This document shows, one piece after another, positions 38,527 through 50,458 of a DNA stretch of 64,000 nt. The position numbers and the translations under genes are program-made. Source of the stretch: Mangifera indica (lineage: Eukaryota > Streptophyta > Magnoliopsida > Sapindales > Anacardiaceae); contig NC_058145.1 of NCBI RefSeq assembly GCF_011075055.1, positions 17,667,894 to 17,731,893 of the forward strand, given 5' to 3'. Each line of letters begins with the position of its first letter. The stretch's first letter is position 1. The notes beneath the pieces were generated by a model that was given only the letters and a program-made list of their open reading frames with translations, had not been told where the DNA came from and did not search any database.

Positions 38527-39028
38527 GAGGGTGTTTGTTTGGGAAATGTCTTATTAACAAAATTGGAAGATTATCTTGAAGATAAATAGTCTTAAACATT
38601 ACTGGATATAAATTATTACTGTATTTAATAAAATTTAAAAAAAATTAATAGGTATAAATAATTATTATATTTGGTTAAAGATAATAAAAAATATTAATAT
38701 ATTATTTTATTTAAATGCATTTGTGTATAATTATTCTAAAATATTTTTTATATTAGTTATTGTATTAATTGAAAATGATATTATTTTTTACTTAAAAAAT
38801 TAATAAATAAAAATATAATTATAATAAAATCAAAATTATATTAGTAATATTTTAATACCTAAAATAGATGTGGTAATTAGATTACTCCTTATATTACCTG
38901 TCACATCACCATTAGTAATAGAAAATTATCAGAATCTTTTATTACTTATAAACCAAATAAAGTAATGTAAGTAATAGAAGATAGAGTATTAAAGTAACTT
39001 TTTAACTTTTTTAACCAAATACCCCCTC
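38527..39028. mobile_element. Non-autonomous element with GAGGGTGTTTG / CCAAATACCCCCTC ends
   Basis: Left end GAGGGTGTTTGTTTGG and right end CCAAATACCCCCTC are imperfect inverted repeats of the widespread plant 'GGGTGTTTGG' type seen in PIF/Harbinger-like and hAT-like MITEs. The interior is AT-rich with no ORF. A clear target duplication was not found; TAA flanks the left end only. Confidence 0.6.
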
Positions 39029-39889
39029 AGTGTAAAGTTATTTGTAACACATGAAACCATATGTTTATTATTATTATTATTATTTTATTTGTAATTGGGG
39101 TATGTTTGAGTCAATTTTTACATTTTTTGATAAGAGATATCATTGAAGATCATCGATAAGATAAATAATAATACTAACTAAATGACTAATATTATCGAGA
39201 ATATATAAAGTATCATTGAAAGTGGATTCAACCTAAATTATCAATTTGCACACTAAATCAAACTGAATTAACTTAATTCGAGTATAACCTTATACGCATT
39301 GAGCAAATTAAAGACAGATCATTCACGCCCCAATTATAATATGTTAGAGGAATTATATTTTACTAACTTTTAATGTTGTTGCATATTTAAAGGGGTGTCA
39401 AAAATGAATTAAGCAATACCACTCAAAATAATTAATCTAAACTAAAAGACTTGAATTTTATATAAAAAAGTATACGTTGTTAGTAGAGTGTTTATATGAC
39501 TTTATACTTTTACATGATTTTCAATTTTTTAAACTTAACATCTAGCTCTTGAGATAAGATTTTTCCAATATTTGTACATCATCATTTATCACAATCCCTG
39601 TGTGGAGAGTTATTGTAACAATTCAATCATTTGACATATATTAACAATAAGTAATATTACATATATTAACAATAAATATAAATACAAATCAAAAAGTTGA
39701 TGTACCCTTATATAATTGTGTTTTTTTATTTTTATTTCAAAATTATCTAATTAGATAATAACAATTTTCCCTTTGAATCCATGTTTATTGCATTAAGTAA
39801 CAAAATCTGAATGACAAGAACTTTTACAGACAACTTATGGCCAGAACCTTACGTAAAGAAGCTTTAACAATTTGCGAAGAGCTTGTTAG

Positions 39890-41677
39890 TTATGTCTTAA
39901 GCCATTCAACAAAATGCATGAAATTATTGGAGGAGCAACCACCTTCTTTGATGTGATTCATCAACCTTTCCTTGAGTTCCATGGCATTGTCTCTATACTT
40001 AAAATCATTCTGCAGTTCCTCAATTTTACTTTTAATTTCTTCTCGTATAATTATTATCCCACTTCCATCCTTTTCGAACCCCAATCCGACCTTCCAAACA
40101 TTACAAATGTAGTTCTCATTGTGCATCTGGTCCGCGAAGTACGGCCAACACAAGAACGGTACCCCAATTGCCGATGCCTTCCATGGTGGAGTTCCATCCA
40201 CAGTGACTTATGAAGCAAGCAATGGAAGGATGTCCCAAAACCTTCTGCTGAGGTGCCCAACTAACTATATACCCTCGAGTCTTGACTCTGTCTTTGAATC
40301 CTTCAGGGTAAGCATCATTTATTTTGGCTGTGACATCAGGACGAACGACCCAGAGGAACGGTCTGTTGGAGAGTTCAAGTCCCAGAGCCAGTTCCTGGAA
40401 CTGGGTTCGGTTGAAAACTGTTGTTCTGCCAAAGCCAATGTATATAACTGACTGCGGTTGTTGCTGATCGAGCCATTTCAAACAAGCTAAGTCCTCTTGC
40501 CAGAAGCTGCCTGCACAGTCTCCCAGTCGGTTCCTTGCTAAAAGTGGACCGATTTGTATGAAGTTTGGATCAGAGTTAAAAGCTGCAGGCTCAAGGTCAT
40601 GAGTTGAATTGCAAAGCACCCACTCAGCCAGTTTTATTGATAGGTTGTTTTTGACAGAGTTTTCAAAGAAGAGTTTCTGCGCTTCTGATTTGCCAAGCCA
40701 GAGAAATCCTATGTGTGCTCTGCTCATGACAGGCATGGTTGGCGATAGCTGAAACACTTCTTTCTTTGGAGTCCCTGGAAAGGAAATCAACACCGAAATA
40801 AACCATATACCTGTCAGCTATTAGGAGAAAACGGATTCGAGGCTACATACGAGATCAACAAAGCAAATAGTTATACAATAAAATGAAATATCACGCATTA
40901 GACGACAGCTATTCATGAGATAAACTCACAACACAGCGAGTAACGTCTAGCAGGTAACACCTTATCCACTATATGATAAGGAGAAGGCAATGGGTAGCTA
41001 AACACTGCTCACAGGTTTGGTGGTTTGTCCCCCTGCAACGTCGCCCACTCATTTGGGAACAGGGCTCCGTATGCATCAACATAGCACTTTATAAACGAAG
41101 TGGTCGCCGATTTTAACACTATTACGCTCATAAAATCTATCAGCGTAATATCAAATTATGCTATACTTAACTTGCAAGACATAGTGATAGATGCTCTTAC
41201 CATCATGGTCAAAAATTTCATCATCAATCAACTTTTGAATTCCTGATCTTAAGAGGAGCTGTGAAGCTGCTGCACAATAGAAGACAGCTCGCCTGATTCC
41301 CTTCTTCACTGCAATTTCCATGGGCCAGTTAAGAACTGGATTAGCTAGAACACAAGTGATCTTATTATCACTATCTGATGCATTAATCTGATGAATCAGC
41401 TCCTCAACTTTTTTTGGCATAAGCCAGAAGATTGCTTCAAGAAACTTCTCTGCGGATTGACATGTCGTTGTTATCTCAGAAGAAGACTCCTGTCTCAGTG
41501 AAACGGAAACAAGATGAGCCTGATCCCAAATACCATCCTTCCGTGCCAATACCCCATGACCCTCTTATGATTTTCCTCTGTGTTCACAAATGTAATTCTG
41601 ATGCCACGATTCAGTAAGCACTGTGAGAGCTCCAATAGAGGAAGTACATGGCCAACCAGAACATGAGGATTTCCCAT
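39890..41677 (-). pseudogene. UDP-glycosyltransferase, UGT83-like, with frame lesions
   Basis: Two exons (41201-41677 and 39890-40774) with a GT-AG intron encode a UGT83-like protein of about 440 residues. It keeps much of the PSPG donor-sugar box: WAPQQKVLGHPSIACFISHC and GWNSTMEG, then CWPYFADQ. Three things disrupt it. The segment usually reading like PYPAQ before GHVLP is missing near 41650. The frame shifts by one base at the G-run on the gene strand (41552-41555). It shifts again inside the PSPG box (40162-40169), between STMEG and VPFLCWP. The family's GS(F)T-like motif reads GFGRTT. UGT83 enzymes glucosylate small acceptors in the cytosol; the acceptor here is unknown. It is probably a pseudogene, though the one-base shifts could be sequence errors. 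Confidence 0.85.
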
Positions 41678-42215
41678 TTGGTTCTCTATTTTTCTTCACA
41701 ATTCAAGAACACTGATGGCCTGAATATATTTAAGTTTGAACTGCGATAACAAATTATCATTAATTGTATTTTAATAATGGCTTCACATGGGTGGTGGTCG
41801 TCTGGCAACTAGCTAGGAGGTTTTTCCAACTAAAATACTGTTCATATGGAATTATTGTTCTTACAATTTGCCTGAAGACAAGGAGATAAATCACAATTCA
41901 AGCATTAATTTAAGCCCTGCACAAATTTGGGTATGAATGGCCATCCAAGATTGTTATTTGTTTTCAGAAGTTTGAGACCATCCTTTTCTATTGAGAATTT
42001 GAAAATCTTTGTCACAAAAATAACAAGAAGATAAGACAGAGGCTTCGAATTTTTTAACCAAATTGAAAGCACCTTGTCTCATTCCTAATGCTGATCCATT
42101 TTTGATAGGGAGGCTTTGACTCGATGCATACTCTTTCATAGTTGATTCCTTACAAGCTAAAAAATTTAAATAAGTGTTTTATCTATATAGGAAGAAAACT
42201 ATTTTGACTATAAGA

Positions 42216-42683
42216 TATTAGAATCCCGCATCAGAAAGTATGAATTTTTGGTGTAAAATTATATATTTTGAACTATCTAATCTTAATAATTAATTTTTAG
42301 AGTGTAGTTTTTTCAAGATTTGTAACATTTGGTGTAAGATTCAAGATGTGAATCTTTGAGAGATCTATAATGGAACCTGGTATGACCTACAGGCCAAAGA
42401 GGTGTGACCTATTGTGAACCTATGACCGGCGAGTAAATATATCTAATTATCTGTCAACTAGGATTTGTATGTCAAAATTGTATGAAGTGTATGCGGAGTA
42501 TAAGTGTGCTGCAAAATTAGAGAAACAAATTATCTCTTTTTCATCTGTAATTTCCTTCATTCACAGTGGAATCCCCATCTTCTGCCTACGGTTTTTTCGG
42601 TATTGGATTTCCCACATAAAACATGTGTTCTTGTTTGAGGTATTTGAGTTCTTTGCTATTTTGATTTAATGGGTTTCCTAACA
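42216..42683 (+). mobile_element. Probable solo LTR of a Ty1/copia element
   Basis: Begins TATTAGAATCCCGCATCAGA, close to the TGTTAGAATCCCACATC start common to plant copia LTRs. It ends CCTAACA, after a U5-like stretch resembling such LTRs (TCTGCCTACGG, GGTATTGGATTTCCCAC, GTGTTCTTGTTTGAGG). No primer-binding site, gag or pol follows, so it is a solo LTR or truncated end. No matching 5-bp target duplication was seen. Confidence 0.65.
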
Positions 42684-43318
42684 TGCTGGCTCAAGGTCAT
42701 AAGCTGAAATGCAGAGCAGCCAATCTGAAAAAATTTAGTAATCTCTTATTTCTAACTGTACTTTTTCTGCACTGTCTTGTTTCCAGTGAAGTCCCACCCT
42801 AAGTATGCATTGTTTACAGTAGGCATGGCCAGTAGCTTTACTAGAGTTCCTGTCAAGAAAATCTCAATCTCAATCAAACTTAATGGCATGTGCAGTAAAC
42901 TATTGTTATAACTTTGGTTAGTATTTTTGCTTTAAATTGTAACATCTAGTTCATTTTAGAATACTTCTAAGCCCAACAATAATTGATCTCACCAACATTA
43001 TCAATTATTCCTTCATCAACCAACTTTTGGATGTTAGATCTTAAGGCGAATTGAACAGCTGCAGAAGCACAGAAGGCAGCTTGTCGCTCAGTTCCGTTCT
43101 GCAATTTCCAGGGCACATACTGGAATATGATCAGCTACAACACAAGTGATCTTATAGCAGTCTAATACATTAATTTGTTCCATTACTCCTCAACTTTCTT
43201 TGGCAAAAGCCTGATTCTGCATGCCATCCCTCCTGAATGTGCTCAGTATTGAAAAATGTAATTTTTATGCGATGTTTGGCCAAGGACTGTGAAAACTCAT
43301 ACAAATAATTCATGTGTC
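42684..43318 (-). pseudogene. Relic of a second UGT gene
   Basis: Parts of this stretch align by eye to the neighbouring UGT in the same order and strand: 42687-42730 to 40586-40630 (CTCAAGGTCAT block), 43010-43210 to 41219-41425 (CAACTTTTG, AACACAAGTGATCTTAT and CTCAACTTTCTTTGGCA blocks) and 43250-43318 to 41573-41650. Large pieces are missing and frames are lost. It begins exactly where the copia-like LTR ends. Confidence 0.75.
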
Positions 43319-43565
43319 ATGGAAACTCGATTTGTATGAATGAAGAGTATTATTCGAAATCAAAATTTTCGCAAACTGTTGCCTGATTAAAATCCTTCTA
43401 TGATGTATTCTGTTTTTGTGTACAAGCATTTCATTCCTCCTCTGTTTCTCGCATATTCAATGACTCCCCTCACCGAGTTAAGGAATAATAAATAAAGAAA
43501 ATGATATCTGTGATTTTATCTGTAGGAAATTTTTTAACTTCATCTCTCTTCTGAGCAGTTCATGT

Positions 43566-46500
43566 TTATGCATCCTTGCCTTCATTGTCGTCATAGTTGA
43601 AAGGTAAAGGTACTGATTTGAATGCGCGATACTTCCCCACATTGTTTAAGTGCTCATTCTCCAACCTGGTCAATCAGAAGTCATTTCTTCATCAGAAATA
43701 AGTAAGCATTTACAATCCCAATAAGAAACTGTATTATGGTTACTTCTCATATTTCCAAATATTTCATAACGACATCGAAAAGGGATTGAATATGGAAAGA
43801 AGTATAGCATACCTGAAGAAATTCCAGATGCCACGCCTGATAATCTCCAGGCTTGCAACTATTGCAGTCAAGGCTGTTCTGTGCAGAAATGGAGCTTCTC
43901 TAAAGCCTAACACTGTCTGCATCCAAGCAAGTCTCAGTAAAATATTCAGCACCTGCATTTCACAGAGAGTGCTTTCATATTACATGGGAAAAAAGCTTAT
44001 ATTAGAATACTTCATACAGCTAAGCATCAGGTGAAACTACAAATGACAGAAGGAAAGTTGCATATATTTGTTACCATGGCTATGAAGTAAACGCTTCTGT
44101 TTGGTACAAGAAGCTTGTCTCTCAGCCAAGGATTTCTAGAATTGCGGTGCAAAAGACCCCAATCTATCACAATATCCCAATATGTAGCACCAACTGTAGC
44201 AACCACTGAAGTGGCTATAGCTGCAAACTTCAAAGTTTGCGCTGTCCTAAACTCAAAAGCAATTGTTCTTGTAGCAACCGCAACAATGATTGAGAAGACT
44301 TTTAGTCCATTAGCTCCATGCATTATATCTTTCTCTTCAAATAAACGTCTAAGGCACTGAAACATCAAAACTGTTATAAGAATCACTGATTTGTGTTGAA
44401 AATTACAACATAAGAATTTTGATCCAACATTAAGTACCTGAAGGAATCTAAGCCAATATGGAATGATTGCTACAATCAAGTAAAAGGTTTTAAAAACGTC
44501 ACTATCTACACAGGAATTTTCTCTCTTTTTGAAGTCTCCCCATCCATAGTAGCAAATATAGAATACCAAACTTCGAAAAGCTTGCACCTGAAATGAATTA
44601 TAGCAGTAGCAATTGATCAATAAACCAAGTTTAAATATTGCATCAAAGTGATTTGGTAGTTGAACTTTATGTCTAACCTGGCTAGTAAGCTGATCTGCCA
44701 AGAAGAAATCTGGGAGGGTAACCTTGTAAAGAGGTGCAAAAATACAGTGAATTGCACATCGGATTAGGAAAAATCGGCTTGAACGGTATATCATATTGAA
44801 AGGACAGAACGTTATAAGAATCACAAGCTGCAATAACAATCAGCAGAATATCTAAAGCATGTTAATGAGAGTGTGTGTGTATATATATATATATAAATTG
44901 GGTAAAGTAGAGTTGCTTTAAAGAGATTAATAAATAATCTTACCAGAAGCAGAGCTAAAGGGACTAGTTCAGTGATAACTTTGAAGCTTTGTGTTCTTGG
45001 ATCCATCTCCATATCCAAATTTGACAAGACACCAGCAAATGTAAGTACAGCAAGACCTGAACTAACTAGAAGGACTTCTCTGAAACCCAATTCAGTTCCT
45101 TGCTTGAAGCCAAATATGAATGAATAATTTACTCGAAAACGCTTCCAAAAGTATATGTTTCCAGCATACATAAGCATATGCAGGAAAATGTATCCGAAAA
45201 GGCTGCAAATTGAAGTTCAGAAAAATTATGATTTCATATATACTTGCAAGTGGAGATGTAGAGGTTATGTTACTGAAGCAGAATATCTCTCACAAAGCCT
45301 GCACTCACCTGTAAAGCGGAAAAATGTTATCCATATACTGGGTGCGCCCAGGATTATTGAGAACATCTCGTGCATGGAGAGCCACAAAAATGGCAACTAT
45401 AAGTGCAATGCAACAGCCGAAGAAGGTACCTACAGGTTTACAGAAGTTATGTGAATTCATTTGGATTTAACAATATCAATTGCTTCATTCAATATTTTGA
45501 GCAAAATTGATTGAGGTGGAACCACGTTTCTATAGAACAAATTTACCTAAGAAAAATGTAATGGTGTGCCTTTCTTTCTTAGCTTTTGGTCTTAATGTGT
45601 CCATTCCTTTTCTACGATTTCCATTTGCAAAGTGCTTAACAAAAGTAGCTTCCACCCTTTCCATGAGCTTAGTAACCTGTACAGGCACAGATTGTCGTGG
45701 AAGGCAAATTCATGAGTTAAAAAAGGGCAATTAATTCAACTGACACAAAAAGAGTCTCATTGGCTAAAACAAACCTCATCAGAACTTCCAAGATAAGAAT
45801 TATCCACCATCTCTAGGTAAGTCTTTGATGCATTTCTTGAAGTAATCTGTGCTGTTACAAATCAATCAAACTGAACCCAGAAAATAGACAAGGCAAGTTA
45901 AAATTGGTTAAGTGAAAACAAAGAGATGAACCTTGTCATACTTCTTCATGATTTTGGAGAATGCCAGTTGATTCAAAAAGCTGTTGCATATCAATAAGAC
46001 AATTCACAATTATCATTATCATATCCTATAGAATGACAAGAATATAAAGAGATAACATGATACCAGTAGCTTTTCAAAAGTCTAAGCTTTTGGTAGAACT
46101 CAGCAAAAGTCTGTGCCATAAGCTGTTCTGCTTTCTTCAGCTCACGCTTGGTGAACGATCTGTCTGATTTCAAACTCTTGAGGACACCCTTTAGCATCGA
46201 TCCCGGAGTTTCGGGCTTGATATTGATCTGTACATGATCCAACACCTCTAATGGAACTGGTCTGAAGGCTGTCATATCACCCTCTCCTCCATTGCTTGCT
46301 CCCCTTTCACTCTCTGAGTGTTTTTCACCACTCATCTCAACTTCTTGAATAGTATCCATTAGTACCTGCCCTTCATATAGCAAATATTCCATAACTTTTG
46401 AGAAAATTCACAATACAGAGACCCTATCACACAACCTAATTGCATATGGTACACATATCAGTCATCAATCTAAAAATTTTCTCTTTACCTGGCGTACTGC

Positions 46501-47032
46501 CATTGGCAGGATGAATTAAGGAGTATGAAGAGGCAAGATTGAGCATCTTAGTCTCATAAACCATTGGATTTTCTATCTTGATTCTCAGAGCAATCAAAGC
46601 ATTCATTTGTTTACTCAATTCATCTGCCTCTGCCATCACTTCCTCCACTTTCTTCTTATAAAAATGAACCACTTTATTGAACTCATCATCAAGTCTCCTA
46701 AAGAACAAAAGCTCACATTCTCCTCCTCCATCAGATAACATGAGTAACATTGTTTGATATTTCCCATCGTCTGATCCCTCACTCACCAATATTGCTTCAT
46801 CTTCACTCTTCCTTGGAGAGTTTCTGTACTTGCTTGTTAGCCCACTAAAGGCTCTATATAATGATACCCTTCTCTTCAATGGCCCTTTCGCCGGCATCAT
46901 AGGAGAAGGCGTGTGTTGCTGTTGCTTGAACCGCAATAAGTCTTTCAAGATTGTTTTAAGATAATTGTAGTCCATGTATGCATCTTGCCATTCTTGCACC
47001 AACTGGGCTGCGAATTCTTTGCCAAACTTCAT
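43566..47032 (-). CDS. PHO1-like protein (SPX and EXS domains), phosphate export family
   Basis: Twelve exons (46489-47032, 46064-46370, 45932-45980, 45775-45846, 45547-45676, 45309-45429, 44944-45202, 44678-44827, 44438-44587, 44075-44356, 43813-43952, 43566-43665) give 767 residues, normal for plant PHO1 homologues. An SPX domain starts at the N-terminus ([20 protein letters not shown], with [10 protein letters not shown]) and is split by an acidic/Ser-rich insert, with its last part near residues 280-300 ([16 protein letters not shown]). Membrane segments follow, then the EXS domain with [29 protein letters not shown] and [20 protein letters not shown]1 proteins export phosphate to the xylem or act in phosphate and stress signalling; SPX domains sense inositol pyrophosphates. 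The exon 2 acceptor was placed at ATGAAG|GGCAG to keep frame. A TG/TA repeat lies in intron 7. Confidence 0.95.
44871..44895 (+). repeat. (GT)n(AT)n microsatellite, PHO1-like intron 7
   Basis: Five GT units followed by about eight AT units, between exons 7 and 8. Confidence 0.85.
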
Positions 47033-48444
47033 CTTCTCTCAACAGGAACCAAATGCTTTTTTCTCTGCGCGTAAGCACAGAGCCTTTTGAATGAAATGGC
47101 AACTTTTAATTCAGAAAAGAAAAAAAATAAGGTCTCACCAACCAAGGTACAATGATTTGCGGAAGACAACTTTCTTCCTTAAAATTATTGGCCAAATACC
47201 ATTTCCACCCAAACTTTGATGAAGTGAGTACCATTTTTCATCTTTATGTTTGAAAAATCCTTTTTTTCAACTATTTGTCAAAATTATAAGTTAGTTTATC
47301 CTTTAAAGAAAATTTTTATCATTTTGTATAATATATCATAAGTTTAATAATACTAACAAATTTATAAAAATCGAATAAATCTCACATTCTCTTTTATTCC
47401 TAAATTATTATTTGTCACAATAATCATCACTTGTCATCTTACACCATTATAATTGAGTTTCTTATCCCTTTTCCTCAAACACAACCCAACCCTCTCAATG
47501 TCACCTATCCCATCACATAAAACAACTCACTCCTCCCCTTCTGCCATAGCATAAAAACTTACCACTTGTCTTCCATTACCATACCAAAACACGCCACAAC
47601 CTTCTGTTATCACCAGATTACCTTTTGCTCTATTTGTCTATGAAAAAAACTAGACCTTCATGAGAGTCTTAATCTGGTTCTAGAATTGGATCAGATTGAG
47701 AGCAAAAACTTATATAACGAATTATAAAACAAAAGAAATAAAGGAGAAGGTTGGACTTTTCATAATTATTGGAGGATAGTTTAAACTTTTTATCAATTGT
47801 ATAGTCAATGCTAACATAACCCACCAACAGAATTGGAAGATAGGTAAACAAACTTTCCAAATTTAATGTAAATTGTGATTTCATCAAAGTTTAGGTGGAA
47901 CATGGTATTTCTTCTGCGTGATGCGTCTGAGGCCTTCAATCAGGGCTGTCAATGAAGGTCAAGATGTAATCAACTTACGAATTCTCAATAAAGTAATTTT
48001 GTCTTTTTCAGGTTCTTTTCTAAAGTCAATTCTCTAAGCTGTAAAGAGCTGAAGGTTTGTTAGGTTAGTTAATGTTGAAGACTTTTGTACTTCGAAGAGA
48101 GAAAGAATGTCATGACAGATTTTGACTTCGCATCAAGAGGCAAAATTGCGCCTAAATATTAGCTGGTTTGTTGTGATGTTTTCTCCGTCACATTCAAAGT
48201 TCCAGATTGTGTAATTTAGAAAATATGACTAAATTTATTTTTATATTAAAATAATTTATATTATATTTGATAAATTGTCTGTTATTTTTAAATTTTAATA
48301 GTTATTTAAACAATTTATTACTCTAACACAGATTAAATCAAACCATCAAACATTGAAGAAGGGCTTTAGCATAAATATGTTCAAGAGCGTTATATGAAAC
48401 AAAGCTTTAGGATCCTGATTTGAAGCCATAAACAAGCCCAGTGC
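47033..48444. other. Divergent spacer between the PHO1-like and PPR genes
   Basis: Contains the leaders of both genes and an inverted-repeat element (47190-47914). No other gene seen. Confidence 0.6.
47190..47914. mobile_element. Inverted-repeat MITE, GGCC family (copy 3)
   Basis: Left end GGCCAAATACCATTTCCACC followed by CAAACTTTGATGAAGT. The right end contains the reverse complement blocks TCATCAAAGTTTAGGTGGAA and ATGGTATTT. It has the same GGCCAAA...CCCAAA start as copies 1 and 2. The right terminus is eroded and no target duplication survives. No ORF of note. Confidence 0.65.
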
Positions 48445-50010
48445 ATGGTTCGTTTACCAATCCCAACAACAACCAACCAAATCTTCCCTCTACAACCCAC
48501 CAACTGCAATACAAATTTTCTCTCCAAAACTCACCAATGTCTCACTCTACTGAAACTCTGCTGCTCAACAAAACATCTCTTTCAAATCCATGCTCAAGTC
48601 CAAGTCTCTGGACTCCAAAATCACACCCACCTTGTAAGTGAACTCATTCGTTTTTGCACCTTGTCTCCTCTCAAAAACTTAACTTACGCGAGGACCCTTG
48701 TTTATAATTCGAGTGACTCGGTGCCCATTTCATGGAATATGCTTATTAGAAGCTATGCCTCTAGTGAAACACCGAGAGAGGCCATTCGGGTGCTTCGTGA
48801 TATGAAAAGAAGAGATGTTAGACCCAATAAGCTTACTTTCCCATTTGTTTTAAAGGCTTGTGCGGAGAGTTTTGCTCTTGAAGAAGGTAGGCAGGTTCAA
48901 GTGGAGGTTGTGAAGTGCGGATTGGATTCTGATGTTTATGTTAGCAATAATTTGATACATTTTTATGGGTCCTGCAAGAAAATTTATGATGCCTGCAATG
49001 TGTTCGATGTAATGTGTGATAGAAGTGTGGTGTCTTGGAATGCGGTTATAAATGCTTGTGTTGGGAATTTTGGGTTAGGGGATGCAATTGGGTATTTTGT
49101 AAAGATGATAGATTTCAGGTTTCGGCCGGATGAGACTACGATGTTGATTGTGCTTTCCGCTTGTGTTGAGCTTGGAAATTTAAGCTTAGGGAAATGGGTT
49201 CATTCCCAAGTGTTTGAGAGAGGAATGGTGTTGAATTGTCATTTGGGTACTGCTCTTGTTGACATGTACGCGAAGTGTGGTGCTGTAGGTTATGCTAAGC
49301 TGGTGTTCAATAGAATGGAGGAGAAAAATGTATGGACATGGAGTGCAATGATTTTGGGATTAGCTCAACATGGATATGCCAAGGAATCTCTTAAAATATT
49401 TTCAAAGATGATGAAAAATTCTTCAATAAGACCTAATTATGTCACGTTTCTTGGAGTTCTTTGTGCTTGTAGTCATGCTGGATTGGTGGATGATGGATAC
49501 CAGTACTTTCGTGATATGGAACATGTACATGGGATTAAGCCTATGATGATTCATTATGGTGCCATGGTGGATATCTTGGCTCGTGCTGGTCGGCTAAAAG
49601 AGGCTTATTCATTCATAATGAACATGCCAGTTAAGCCTGACCCAGTTGTGTGGAGGACATTGCTTACTGCATGCAGCATTCATAATGACACTGATGGTAT
49701 AGGGGATGAGGTGAAAAAGAGGCTGCTTGAACTGGAGCCGAAAAGGAGTGGGAATTTTGTGATAGTTGCAAACATGTATGCGGAAGTTGGGATGTGGGAG
49801 AAAGCAGCGAATGTGAGAAGAGTTATGAAAGATGTAGGGTTAAAGAAGGTTGGTGGAGAAAGTTGGATAGAGTTAGGTGGATCCATTCATAGGTTCTATT
49901 CTGGGGATGATTCTCAGATCGAACTGGAGGGTATCTACCAGTTACTTGCAACATTGGGTTTGCACATGAAGATGGTGTACTCTTGTGAAAAATCTCTCAT
50001 CCCCTTTTAA
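48445..50010 (+). CDS. Pentatricopeptide repeat protein, PLS class with E domain (At2g36730-like)
   Basis: Intronless, 521 residues, as is usual for PLS-class PPR genes. Repeats are visible from about residue 90, for example SWNMLIRSYA, PNKLTFPFVLKACA, VYVSNNLIHFYGSC, SVVSWNAVINACV, LGTALVDMYAKCG, NVWTWSAMILGLAQHG, PNYVTFLGVLCACSHAG and HYGAMVDILARAGRLKEAY. The C-terminus is an E/E+-like segment (GGESWIELGGSIHRFYSGD) without a DYW deaminase domain. Such proteins act in RNA editing or processing in mitochondria or plastids, with a separate deaminase recruited in trans. The Thr/Asn-rich N-terminus is not a clear targeting peptide by eye, so the organelle is undetermined. It is divergently transcribed from the PHO1-like gene. 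Confidence 0.93.
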   Translation: MVRLPIPTTTNQIFPLQPTNCNTNFLSKTHQCLTLLKLCCSTKHLFQIHAQVQVSGLQNHTHLVSELIRFCTLSPLKNLTYARTLVYNSSDSVPISWNMLIRSYASSETPREAIRVLRDMKRRDVRPNKLTFPFVLKACAESFALEEGRQVQVEVVKCGLDSDVYVSNNLIHFYGSCKKIYDACNVFDVMCDRSVVSWNAVINACVGNFGLGDAIGYFVKMIDFRFRPDETTMLIVLSACVELGNLSLGKWVHSQVFERGMVLNCHLGTALVDMYAKCGAVGYAKLVFNRMEEKNVWTWSAMILGLAQHGYAKESLKIFSKMMKNSSIRPNYVTFLGVLCACSHAGLVDDGYQYFRDMEHVHGIKPMMIHYGAMVDILARAGRLKEAYSFIMNMPVKPDPVVWRTLLTACSIHNDTDGIGDEVKKRLLELEPKRSGNFVIVANMYAEVGMWEKAANVRRVMKDVGLKKVGGESWIELGGSIHRFYSGDDSQIELEGIYQLLATLGLHMKMVYSCEKSLIPF

Positions 50011-50458
50011 TTGCATAGAATGTATAACTTCTCGGAGTACACATTTAGTATGATAACGGGCTGAAACACAAGTTTTTTCCATATTAGAAAGCGAAAATGA
50101 GATCAGGTTTTCTGGATTTAGCTGCATTTCTAGATATCATTTACACATGCTTGGTGAGAAATTTTTGTCAAATCTCATATCACTAGTGAATGGAAACCAA
50201 AGTTCAATTAATCAATTGTCTCCTTTGCTTACTGACAACAGAAATGTTAATAATTACAAGTTGGTGAGATTTACTGAAATTGTCTCCTTTGCTTTGGTGG
50301 TTCAATATATGATCTCAATTCGTGTGAAAATATATTTCACCAAAAAATGTGACAACGTACAAATAAATATATTAATACAGTCAGCCCTGCTCTATAAATG
50401 ACTGGAAACATTACAGAACTGAGAAAATTCCATTAACATATAGAAGTTTGAGTGACAT

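Larger units (their letters stand above)
37500..39889. other. AT-rich spacer carrying two inverted-repeat elements
   Basis: No gene. Contains a Mutator-like MITE (37629-38348), a second terminal-inverted-repeat element (38527-39028) and a short ATT microsatellite near 39065-39085. Remaining sequence is simple AT-rich DNA. Confidence 0.65.

Noticed and set aside
43786..44360. Plus-strand ORFs opposite the PHO1-like EXS exons
   Set aside because: Antisense shadows of conserved coding exons.
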